Source: Aegilops tauschii subsp. strangulata
Taxonomy: Eukaryota > Streptophyta > Magnoliopsida > Poales > Poaceae
Direction of reading: 5' to 3'
DNA: 64,000 nt
Assembly (NCBI RefSeq): GCF_002575655.3
Contig: NC_053035.3
Coordinates: 380,037,792-380,101,791, forward strand
This document shows, piece by piece, positions 23,010-32,530 of this stretch (position 1 is its first letter; each line of letters opens with the position of its first letter). The position numbers and the translations under genes are program-made. The notes under the pieces are model-generated. The model was not told the origin of the DNA and did not search any database. It was given only the letters and a program-made list of their open reading frames with translations.

Positions 23010-23331
23010 AGCCCCATGGTCACCACCGACATCGCACGCTCTGGTCGTCAACTAAGTGCCAAACCCTGTCTACAGTGTAGTCCTTCCAAAGCTAATTAAG
23101 ACGGAGGTGGTGGCACGAGCAAAGGTGTAGAGCGCAGAGGGAACCAAGGTCGACAAGTTTGCTGTTGCAAAGCCCCATGGTCACCACCGACATCGCACGC
23201 TCTGGTCGTCAACTAAGTGCCAAACCCTGTCTGCAGTGTAGTCCTTCCAAAGCTAATTAAGACGGAGGTGGTGGCACGAGCAAAGGTGTAGAGCGCAGAG
23301 GGAACCAAGGTCGACAAGTTTGCTGTTGCAA
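23010..23331. repeat. 161-bp tandem duplication
   Basis: AGCCCCATGGTCACCACC starts at 23010 and again at 23171; the two copies are nearly identical (for example CTGTCTACAGTG versus CTGTCTGCAGTG), indicating a recent duplication. Confidence 0.9.
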
Positions 23332-24793
23332 ACTTGGCCACATCCTAGAGACTAAACCAGAGAGGTTAAGTAGCAAACTGGATGTCTAGGAGGTTTAGGA
23401 TAGCAAGGACTACGGTCCTGGGAAGTTGGAGGGGATTTGGGCAAGGATTTTGCATAGCTGCAGTTCAAAGGCCAAATCTGACCCAGAAAGCTATTGATGA
23501 AGAAGCACTCACTAAGAGTGTTGGATTTGGCTAAAACTTGGCAAAGCTTCCTGATTTGGTCATATGTAGATGCTGCAAAAATATCATACCAAATGGACTT
23601 GCCAAATTGGTACTTGTTTCACAAGCATCAGATCTGACCAGAAACTTTGGAAAAATCCAGGAGAATATTGGCTACATGAAATGAGACAACATTTGGTCTA
23701 GGTGGGTTATATGGATAGGAGAAGGCTTGGGAATATTTTCAGCCATAATGGAGCAAGATATAATAGACTTGATTCACAAACTTAAAATTTGGACAGAAAC
23801 CAAGAATTGCTCCTGTGCTCACATAGTTCAATGCAATGAACTGAATTTTGGTGGAGGCTAATGATTTGAGATACTTGAGAAGGTGGAAAAGTTTCATCCC
23901 ATGTGGAAACCCTATGAAGTTACTTCCTTCACAAAGTTACAATCTGGTCAGAAACTTTGAAAAATTGCACAGGGAGCTAAGATGAAGAGAGTGAGCTCAT
24001 CTTTGGTATTAATGGGTGATTTATCAAGGTTAATCACCCTGCCAAATTGAAGCTCAACAGGAATTAGGAATAGAGCACTTCCTTTGCAAAATTTCAGAGA
24101 GGGCAGAAACTTGCATTGGATCATGTGCCCAATTTTTGATCTGTGGAACATGAGACAAGAATGGAACTAGTGATTATATAGCAAGGACAAGCTCCACAAT
24201 TTATGTGAGAATTTTCCCTTCTATAAAAATAGTAGTTCCTTTAGAAAGTGGCAAAAATGCAATATTGGTATTAAATAGGAAAATGCAATTTTCCATATTT
24301 AATTATGGCCAATATCTTTTCCACAACTTGGATTAGGCATAAATATCAACTCCACCAATTCTCATGAATTTAGGAGATGGCTAGCTATGCCTTTGGATTT
24401 TATTCCTTAGAAAGGCAAGAAAAGGAATAAATCATAATTCAAAAATATTGCATGGGACTTAGCAATATTTTTGCATATCCAAGGAGTAGTAGGATAGGAG
24501 GGTCTCTTGGAACAAATGGAATGATCAGCAGCTCAAGGAAAATGTTGACTCCTTTGTAATCACAAAGGCCACATTCAAATTCCAAAAATTTGGAATTAGG
24601 GTTTGAGAGGATTTGAGCGGGTGCAAAAGAGGGCTTGCCCACTGACAAAGACATGAGCAAGGTTTTGAAAGGTTGGAAATGACAAAATTTCTCAAAGTCA
24701 TCCAGCAAACTCCGGAGAAAATTTTGAAAATGAGTGCCAGGAAGGAATAACAGCACAAAAATTGATAACCCAATTCTGGGGCTGTTACACACC

Positions 24794-25500
24794 AGCACCG
24801 TCCCGCTCCGGTTCAGAAGGATCTGAGTCATATCACTTGTTTCAAGTGCCAGAAGACGAGACACTATGCCACCAATTGTCCGGAGGCCAAGAAGGGAAAT
24901 GGAAACGACAACGGCAATGGAAGGTTAGCAAAGAAGCCCAATACTTTTCCTCGTGCTCAGGTGAACCACATCGACGTGAAGGACGTCTATGATCAGCCAG
25001 AGACTGTGGTTGGTAAGTTTTTATTAAATTCACGTCCAGTATTGGTACTGTTTGACTCCAGTGCGACGCATTCATTTATATCAAGGGTAGTTGTGGGAAA
25101 GTATGGGTTGCCCACTAGAACCCTTAGAAGCCCTCTTCAAGTCACTTCCCCAGGAGGAGAGATTACGGCAGGCTTAGGCTGTCATTCGACCCTCAGCATC
25201 TCAAATCATGATTTTCCCGCAGACCTCATAGTATTGGAATCCCAGGGATTGGACGTGATCTTAGGCATGGACTGGTTAACAAAGTTTGAAGGAAACATCA
25301 ATTGTGCCCGCAAGACGATTTTGCTCACCACCCCGGAGCAGAAGAGAATCAAGTATGTATCCAGACGCACACCAATGAAGAATCAGGTGAATTCCCTCAC
25401 AGGAGTTGTTCAGGAGGAAGTGCCCGTAGTGCAAGTTTTTCCTGATGTGTTTCTGGAAGAATTACTAGGAATGCCACGGACAGAGACATTGAGTTTTTGA
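24794..25500 (+). pseudogene. Gypsy A zinc knuckle and aspartic protease
   Basis: A CCHC knuckle is encoded at about 24838-24885 (CFKCQKTRHYATNC: C-x2-C-x4-H-x4-C, where H replaces the usual G-H context). It is followed in the same frame by the protease, whose active-site region reads LFDSSATHSFIS; the family consensus is D-S-G-A, so the catalytic Gly is Ser here. The second conserved segment GLDVILGMDWL is present at about 25250-25275. The frame ends at 25498-25500 because of a one-base deletion near 25474, after which the RT frame takes over. Processing of Gag-Pol is inferred from the family; this copy is inactive. Confidence 0.85.
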
Positions 25501-28302
25501 TTGAGTTATTGTCCGGCACAGCCCCAATATCCAAGAGACCTTATCGGATGCCCCCGAATGATTTGGAAGAGATCAAGAAGCAGATTAATGAGTTATTGCA
25601 GAAGGGATATATTCGTCCGAGCTCATCACCTTGGGGAGCCCCAGTTCTTTTGGTAGAGAAGAAGGATGGAACTTTGAGAATGGTTGTGGACTATCGTTCG
25701 TTGAACGATGCGACCATCAAGAACAAGTACCCTCTGCCGATGATTCATGATTTATTTGATCAGCTAGTCGGAGCCAAAGTATTCTCCAAGATTGATCTTC
25801 GATCAGGGTATCATCAGTTGAAGATTCGTGAACAGGATATACCCAAAACAGCCTTCACCACAAGGTATGGTTTATATGAGTATACAGTCATGCCATTCAG
25901 ATTGACTAATGCCCCTGCATATTTTATGAGCATGATGAACAAGGTATTTATGGAATATCTGGACAAGTTTGTCATGGTGTTCATCGATGACATATTAGTT
26001 TTCTCCAAGAGCGAGGAAGAGCACAAGGAACATTTGCGTCTAGTTCTGGAGAAACTCCGAGAACATCAGTTATATGCCAAGTTCAGCAAAGGCGAATTTC
26101 GGTTGAAGGAAGTCGGATTCCTCAGACATGTTATTTCGGGAGAAGAAGGAATAGCAGTCGACCCCACAAAAGTCAAGGCAGTCACCAAATGGAAGTCGCC
26201 CACATCAGTCAAGGAGATCCGCAGTTTTCTCTGACTCGCGGGTTATTATTGGAGGTTTATTGAGAATTTCTCCAAGATTGCTAAGCCCACGACAGAGCTT
26301 TTGAACAAGGAAACCAAGTACATTTGGACCGAGGATTGTGAAGCCAGTTTTCAGGAGCTGAAGAAACATTTGGTTACAGCCCCAGTGCTAATTTTGCCGG
26401 ACATACACAAGGATTACCAGGTATATTGTGACATTTCTCGTCAAGGACTCGGAGGAGTGCTCATGCAGGAAGGAAAGGTTGTAGCTTATACCTCCAGATA
26501 GCTACGACCTCACGAGATGAATTATGCCACACACAATTTAGAGTTAGCAGCCGTAGTGCACGCACTCAAGACCTGGAGACATTTCCTTGTCGGAAATAGT
26601 TATGATGTTTACACGGATCATAAGAGCTTAAAGTACATTTTCACGCAGAAGGAGTTGAAACTCGGGCAGAGGAGATGGCTTGAATTGATCAAGGACTATG
26701 ACATGAGATTGCATTATCACCCAGGGAAGGCAAATGTTGTAGCAGATGCTTTGAGCCATAACTGCTATGTGAACACCCGCATAGCTGGAGGATTACCTCA
26801 GGAGTTAGCCGATGATCTCAGAGATATTCGACTGGAGATAGTACCGAGAGGATTTGTCGCCACCCTAGATATTCAGTCCACTTTGACCGAAAGAATCCGT
26901 GAGGCCCAAAAGACGGACAAGGAAATTGCAGAGATAAAGGAAAGGATGAGTAACAAAAAAGTTAAAGGTTTTCGTGAGGATGAGCATGAAACTTTATGGT
27001 TTGAGGACCGTACCTATGTTCCCAATGACCCAGAGGTCAGGAAGTTAATTCTTCAGGAAGCCCATGATTCACCGTACTCGATTCACCCAAGCAACACCAA
27101 GATGTATCTGGACTTGAAGGAAAGTTTCTGGTGGACATGTATGAAGAAGGATATTGCCGAGTACGTAGCAGTATGCGATGTTTGTCAGTGAGTAAAGGCG
27201 GAACATCAGAAGCCGGCAGGGTTACTTCAACCTTTGCCGATACCCGAGTGGAAATGAGAAAAACTTGGAATGGATTTTATCACGGGATTACCCAGGACCC
27301 GTTCAGGTTATGATTCTATCTGGGTAGTGGTTGATTACTTGACCAAGGTAGCTCATTTCATTCCCGTGAATACCACATATACCAGTGCTAAGTTAGCCAA
27401 AATATACATGACCAGGATCGTATGTCTGCATGGAGTTCCGAGGAGTATCGTATCAGATAGAGGAACACAATTTACCTCAAAGTTTTGGAATCAGTTGCAT
27501 GAAACTTTGGGTACGAGGCTGGAGTTTAGTACAGCTTTTCATCCGCAGACAGATGGATAGACCGAGAGAGTCAACCAGATCGTGGGAGGACATGTTGAGA
27601 GCCTGTGCGCTAGACTATGGATCTAGCTGGGATGATAATTTGCCATACGCAGAGTTCTCATACAACAACAGCTACCAGACCAGTTTGAAGATGGCCCCTT
27701 TCAAGGCTCTATATGGAAGGAGATGTCGAACACCATTGTTGTGGGATGGCGTTGGAGACCGAAAACTTTTTGGTCCTGATCTTATCAGAGACTCTGAAGA
27801 GAAGGTCAAGTTGTTTCGAGACAGACTTAGGATAGCTCAGTCGAGGCAGAAGAGTTATGCCGACGGTAAACGTAAGGAGATAACGTACGAAGTAGCAGAC
27901 CGAGCATATCTCCGTGTGTCCCCACTTCGAGGAATCAAGAGGTTCGGTGTTAAAGGAAAGTTAGCACCCAGATTCATAGGCCCGTACAAAATCCTTGAAC
28001 GTCGAGGAGAAGTTGCCTACAAGCTGGAATTGCCAGAAGGATTGTCTGGAGTTCATGATGTCTTTCACGTTTCCCAGCTGAAGAAATGCTATGCTGAGAT
28101 GGCCGATATTCCCTTGAGAGACACAGTGCCCCTAGAGGCCATACAACTTGACAGTGATCTGACTTATGAGGAGAAGCCCGTCAGAATTCTGGAGACTGCG
28201 AACAGAGTTACCCGCAGCAAGATCATCAAGTTTTGTAAGGTGATGTGGAGCCACCATACCGAGGAAGAAGCCACCTAGGAGCGAGAAGAAGATCTCCGTT
28301 GA
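25497..28302 (+). pseudogene. Gypsy A reverse transcriptase, RNase H, integrase and chromodomain
   Basis: RT (to about 26230) shows [16 protein letters not shown], the [11 protein letters not shown] block and the catalytic [10 protein letters not shown]. RNase H follows (CDISRQGLGGVL, then [17 protein letters not shown] and [11 protein letters not shown]). Integrase has the zinc-binding region ending CDVCQ, the D,D-35-E core (MDFITGLP, VSDRGTQF, HPQTDG), GPY/F (KLAPRFIGPYKIL) and a chromodomain-like end (SKIIKFCKVMWSHH...). In-frame stops: 26232, 26499, 27189, 27255, 27558 and 28276, plus a one-base insertion near 27579. Most stops are C-to-T or G-to-A changes of CAG, CGA or TGG codons. The copy cannot encode a functional polyprotein. 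Confidence 0.9.
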
Positions 28303-28357
28303 GACCACCCGCACCTATTTGCTAGCCAACCCGAATCTCGAGGGCGAGATTCATCTT

Positions 28358-28371
28358 AAGGTGGGTAGGTT
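28358..28371 (+). promoter_or_regulatory. Polypurine tract of gypsy A
   Basis: AAGGTGGGTAGGTT directly abuts the 3' LTR start TGTAACATCCC at 28372. Confidence 0.7.
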
Positions 28372-28742
28372 TGTAACATCCCAAATCTTCAATTTGGAAT
28401 GTTTTACAATTAATAGCTAAGCATCTATGCATTTTGTTTGAATTGTGTGGCATTTGGAAATGTTCAGAGGCATTTGAGTTTTGTTTGAATTTGGATTCAA
28501 ATTGGCATTTGAAATTCATTTCAAAAATACCTGACAAATACTTGTACAAAAGTATGAGAGGAGCTAACATGACACTCCAAAATGTTAGAAGAAATTAATG
28601 CCAAAAAATTGAATTCAAATTGAGTTTTATTTGGAATCTTCAAAAAAATGTTTTTATAAAGTTTGGTTTTTGCCTCTGCAAAAATGTTCATCTTATAGGT
28701 TATGTTTTTATGAGAATTTTGATATATATATATATGTCCTAT
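28372..28742 (+). repeat. Gypsy A 3' LTR, first part
   Basis: Begins TGTAACATCCCAAATC and is interrupted at 28743 by CACTA-2. A TA-rich run (28721-28736) lies just before the insertion. Confidence 0.85.
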
Positions 28743-28903
28743 CACTACTGCAGGATGCTGATAACGTGACACTACGATCAGAGACCCTTCGACGAAACTG
28801 TGTGCGATGCAATAATCGCAAACGATGGTGTAAAAAACCGTCAAAAAAGGTGCAAAACGTTTGCGATGGAGGATGCATCAAACACGGTTCAGATTTTAGT
28901 TAC

Positions 28904-29150
28904 GTGTGTGATACAGGGCATACGGTTCAGTTCAAATAACTGTTTGCGATGAGCAGGAACAAAAGAAACGGGCAGCCAGATGAAGGTGTGTGCGATATAT
29001 AGCATAAGGTTCACTCGGATGAACTGTTTGTGATTTGGCAACACAAAAGAAACGGTCAGCCAGATCAAGGTGTGTGCGATATACAGCATGCGGTTCACTC
29101 GGATGAACTGTTTGCATTGAGACAAGAGAACAGAAACGGTTCAATATATA
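28904..29150. repeat. CACTA-2 left subterminal repeats, 82-84 bp period
   Basis: GTGTGTG(C)GATA recurs at 28904, 28986 and 29070; each copy also contains GAACTGTTTG-like and AAACGGKCAGCCAGAT segments. The single motifs TGTGYGATA continue to about 29250. Confidence 0.8.
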
Positions 29151-29447
29151 AAGATGTGTGTGATACGCTGCAAACAGGTCTGTAATCAGAAATGTGTGCG
29201 AAGACCGATAATAACACAAACGATTGCTTCTAATAAGACGTATGTGATATGCTCTATCTACACAACATCTATTGGCCATTGGGGGCTGGGCGGTCATCCG
29301 AATACGCCATAAGGATGCGAAGAGGCATCCTATATCAGCAAGGACTAGCTGTTCCACCAGTAGCTCTTGTAAGAGAACTCTCAAGTTAAGTGTGCTCAGG
29401 CTGGATCATCCATCAAATGAGTGACTGGATGGGAAGTTGTGTTGATG

Positions 29448-29522
29448 TTAAATTAACAGATAGGATGGGTCATATCTGTCAAATCAAATGACTGATATGA
29501 CCCATCCCATGAGTTAATTTAA
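29448..29522. repeat. Imperfect inverted repeat (75 bp)
   Basis: TTAAATTAA...GGATGGGTCATAT on the left pairs with ATATGACCCATCC...TTAATTTAA on the right, around a 17-19 base loop. It could form a hairpin. Confidence 0.75.
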
Positions 29523-30387
29523 CCTCGAGGTCCTTGTTTTTTATTTTGTTTTTGTTTTTAACACATGTTAAAGAAGGTCTACCGCATTACTTTTTGACAA
29601 TGTGCAATACGTGGCATACAGTTGATCCATTCGACCTGTTTGTGATGGAATAAGCCGTGTGTGTTGTGGGCAAACGCTTGCTAGTATTCAACCGTTTGTG
29701 ATTGATGAATTCATCACCGATGGGTTCCCTAGTGTGGTTCGTGTTCATCTGATCATCATCTACTTCTTGTGCTAGCTCGATGTTCCTTCTTCTATACCCC
29801 TATATAGTGTGCGAATAATTTTGGAAGTTGGTCATTGGATGAAGCCAATCCGACGGTACCAGATTCCGCCACATGTACAATCTAGAAGACTCCGTGGTTG
29901 AACTTAAGCATAATGCACAAACCTCAAAACACAAGCACTTCTCCTTTGTTTTCTAGAATCTTCCATATCTTAATTTCCCAAACTTTTTTCTAAATGAATT
30001 ATCACTTTTTATTTTTACTTTATGCTTTACAATGCACAATTCCATGAATCTTAAAATAGATTTTTTTATAAAACTAATTGATTTTGCATGAGATGGACTA
30101 CAAGAATTAAACGAACATCTACATCATGCATATATGACTCAAAGCTTATATGCTATAGTGTGGTATTTATTCATAATTTGGTTACCAAATCTCATGCGTG
30201 CAATGCACGTATACCTTACTCGTATGCTAATTTTCCATTAATTGATGGTGTTTTATGAACACGCCACCGTTTCCCACCATTTCCTCACCTGTTTCCCGCC
30301 ACCCAGTGATATTGCGCATAAACCTAGGCGGCGCGCGACGCACGGAGGCGACAAGCGCAGCCTGTAGCACATCCACCTTTTCCAAGC
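29523..30387. other. Non-coding part of CACTA-2
   Basis: AT-rich, with a few more copies of the TTTGTGAT/GTGTG terminal motifs up to about 29700. A GC-rich upstream region for the next gene starts at about 30260. No coding potential seen. Confidence 0.5.
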
Positions 30388-31149
30388 ATGCCAACCCACC
30401 AAAGCGCCACCTCTGCCATCAACCTTGTCAACGAGGAAAACGAGCAGGCGCCACGGCCCATCGAGGCCGAGGCGCTCCCCGTTAACGCGATGGACGACGC
30501 CGTGATGCGCGTCATTGCCAGGGTTGAGCAAACCTTTGGCGCATGGCGCTTGAGAGCCGTGAATCAAGATAGGCATGTCAGCGCCGACATGCTGCAACTC
30601 GCCGCACAACATGATCGATGGCGCGCCGCAGAGCAAGCTAGGCGCGTCCACGCCGATAGGCTACGGCTCGTCGCACGGCGAGACCATTGGAGCGCCGCAG
30701 AGCGAGAGGCGCGCCGCGCCGCACAGCAAGAGCGGATCTATTGGCGCTTTCCTGCTGTCAACACGGCGTCGCAGCTAGGTGCACCTCCCGTCAGTACCCC
30801 CATTCCTCGCCAGGAGTGGGCAGAGGCCCTCTGCGCCGTACTTGCACCAGAGGCCGGTCGCGCCGTACTTGCACCGGACACCCGCTGCGCCGTTCGCATG
30901 GGTCGCGCCGTTCGCCTTATCCACGGCCCGCTCGATGCCAACGGGCTGGTCGGTAGGCTCGACCGCCTCCTTGGCCCAGGTGTCCACCTAGGCGCAGTAG
31001 AGGAACATGGCCATCGCATCCTCGAGCTGGTGATCTCCGATGAAATAGCCAACTTGGAGCTCGAGATCGCGCTCCAGATGTACCGCGAGCGTGTCGACCA
31101 CTTGGAAGAATGCCTACACGAGTTCAGGCAGAGCCAAGGGCTACCGTAG
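30388..31149 (+). CDS. Uncharacterised 253-aa CACTA-2-carried protein
   Basis: Single open frame of 254 codons with strong GC bias at third positions, ATG in the context AAGCATGCC. Residues about 60-120 hold an imperfect repeat of about 22 residues rich in Arg, Ala and His (QDRHVSADMLQLAAQHDRW, then ARRVHADRLRLVARRDHW, then REARRAAQQ). The C-terminal 40 residues (LELVISDEIANLELEIALQM and onward) look helical and amphipathic. No catalytic motif, signal peptide or membrane segment is visible. It lies between the left subterminal repeats and a minus-strand gene. The product is not recognised; the helical repeat suggests protein-protein contacts. A short non-coding 3' region follows to about 31487. 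Confidence 0.6.
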   Translation: MPTHQSATSAINLVNEENEQAPRPIEAEALPVNAMDDAVMRVIARVEQTFGAWRLRAVNQDRHVSADMLQLAAQHDRWRAAEQARRVHADRLRLVARRDHWSAAEREARRAAQQERIYWRFPAVNTASQLGAPPVSTPIPRQEWAEALCAVLAPEAGRAVLAPDTRCAVRMGRAVRLIHGPLDANGLVGRLDRLLGPGVHLGAVEEHGHRILELVISDEIANLELEIALQMYRERVDHLEECLHEFRQSQGLP

Positions 31150-31487
31150 GCAAGGGCTGCTGGTCATGGTCTCATGGATGCGTTTTATTTGTTGAGTTGT
31201 TTCGACGTGGATAGCTATGTATTCACAGCAATCATAGTATTGCTCTGTTTATTCCTCTGTTACAATGTGTGTACTCTGTTTTCCGTTCTTATATGTTCTG
31301 TTTCAATGTGTGTATATACGCTTTCCATTCTGTATATGTGGATGATAACAGCTAGATTCATATTAGTATACAAAAACAGATAGAAAATGGAATTCATAAT
31401 ATATATATATATTAATTGTTCATTAGTTCATCACAGAATATATATATATATATAATATCATCACATATACGTGATGATACTTAACTA
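31150..31487. other. AT-rich gap with TA microsatellites
   Basis: Contains two TA-rich runs (about 31399-31416 and 31438-31455) between convergent genes; probably their 3' flanks. Confidence 0.5.
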
Positions 31488-31650
31488 CTAGGTACAATGC
31501 ATAAAATTGAAAACGAACAATACTAAAACTAATAATCCCTCCTGGGGCCAGTATTCTGGCATCCCTCGCCAGCAGCTCCCTGGTGCGCGGCATCTTCCCA
31601 GTGCAGAGGCAGTATTCCGCCTCGCAGCGCTTGACGTACCGATCTGCCTC

Positions 31651-32126
31651 TTACTGGCAGACGAGCGCGAACGATCCAGCCATTTCGTTGGGCGCCCACC
31701 GGAGCTCCTCGTCGGTGGCACGCTGGAGCTTATCGGCCCACCTCCACGCAGCGACGAGGCGCCCAGCGCCTTTGACCTTCCTCGCGAAGTACCCGTCTTC
31801 GTACACCTCCTCCGCACGATGACGCACCCGCCCCCAAAGCTCCGCCGCCTCCTTTTTCCAGGCAGCATCACAGGCTTCACAGGACGCCTGGTACCTGACT
31901 TCCTCCTCCGCCATCTCCTTCTTGAACGCCACTTGCCTTGCTTTCTCAGCCAGCGGTAGCGACTTCCACAGACAAAGATTGTACTGACCCCAAAACCAAT
32001 CCAAAGTTGGGGGGCCGGCGCAACCTCGTCCGACGGCGCGTAGGGGTCCTCGTCGCTGCTATTCGAGTGAGCGTCCTCGGGGGGCGGCGACTCCTCGTCG
32101 GCGCGTGGGCAGACTGACGACGCCAT
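31651..32126 (-). pseudogene. Small W/E-rich protein gene of CACTA-2, one frameshift
   Basis: Reading on the minus strand, ATG at 32126 opens an acidic Ser/Asp/Pro-rich leader (DEESPPPEDAHSNSSDEDPY). At the six-C run near 32010-32016 the frame is lost; one base offset restores a coherent second half that starts LDWFWGQYNLCLWKSLPLAE and continues with charged helical sequence (KEMAEEEVRYQASCEACDAA, WRWADKLQRATDEELRW) to a stop at 31651. Together about 158 residues. The original frame runs on to 31488 but encodes Arg/Gly-rich sequence typical of a wrong frame. An assembly or sequencing slip in the homopolymer cannot be excluded. Upstream at 32130-32180 is a GA microsatellite, in the likely 5' UTR. 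No known domain. Confidence 0.5.
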
Positions 32127-32128
32127 GG

Positions 32129-32183
32129 CAGAGATTTGAGAGAGAGAGAGAGAGAGGGAGAGAGAGAGGGAGAGAGAGAGGGC
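32129..32183. repeat. (GA)n-rich microsatellite
   Basis: Interrupted GAGAGAGA runs upstream of the minus-strand gene; on that gene's strand this is a CT-rich leader, common in plant 5' UTRs. Confidence 0.85.
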
Positions 32184-32530
32184 GAGTGAGGGGAGGATGT
32201 AGATGAGAATGCAGGAGGGACGACGTGAGCAAGGTAGTATTTATTGGCGGCCGGAATCTAGATCGACGGGAATAGTACACACGCCGGTCGCTAGAATTTA
32301 CGAGTACTGTAGTTTGAATTGCACACGATTCCCTCAGCAAAATCCATGTGTGAACATAATAGCTGACGGTTTCCAATACAGAACTGTGATTGATTAATGA
32401 TCCCCGCCACTCACCTACCAAACCTCGAGCCACGAGATAGAGTGACAATCGTGTGGGGGCCGGTTGTCTTGCCAGATCTTTACATTTTCTTTTTTGAACA
32501 CCAGATATTTACACCGTCTGATGATTTTTT

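Larger units (their letters stand above)
19783..24788 (-). mobile_element. About 5 kb non-coding insertion in gag; possible solo LTR
   Basis: This segment separates the gag linker from its zinc knuckle. A candidate 5-bp direct repeat ACACC flanks it (19778-19782 and 24789-24793). Read on the minus strand it begins near TGTAACAGCCCCAGAATTGG, which resembles LTR starts of the TGTAAC type. It has no PBS, gag or pol and no internal terminal repeats, so a solo LTR of a long-LTR family is the simplest reading; barley Sukkula has LTRs close to 5 kb, but identity with that family is not shown here. It includes a GC-rich stretch (22060-23030) with long open frames on both strands that look compositional. 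Confidence 0.6.

Noticed and set aside
22025..23055. Long ORFs (up to 323 codons) on both strands of the 5 kb element
   Set aside because: GC-rich leader-like DNA with Arg/Pro/Ser-rich translations in opposing frames and no domain; resembles an LTR promoter region, not a gene.
28743..28760. Retrotransposon LTR interpretation of the sequence starting CACTACTGCAGG
   Set aside because: The 3-bp TSD and the matching CACT terminus at 37890 show a CACTA insertion within the LTR instead.
28889..29384. Minus-strand ORF of 150 codons over the left CACTA-2 end
   Set aside because: Follows the 82-84 bp subterminal repeats; no domain.
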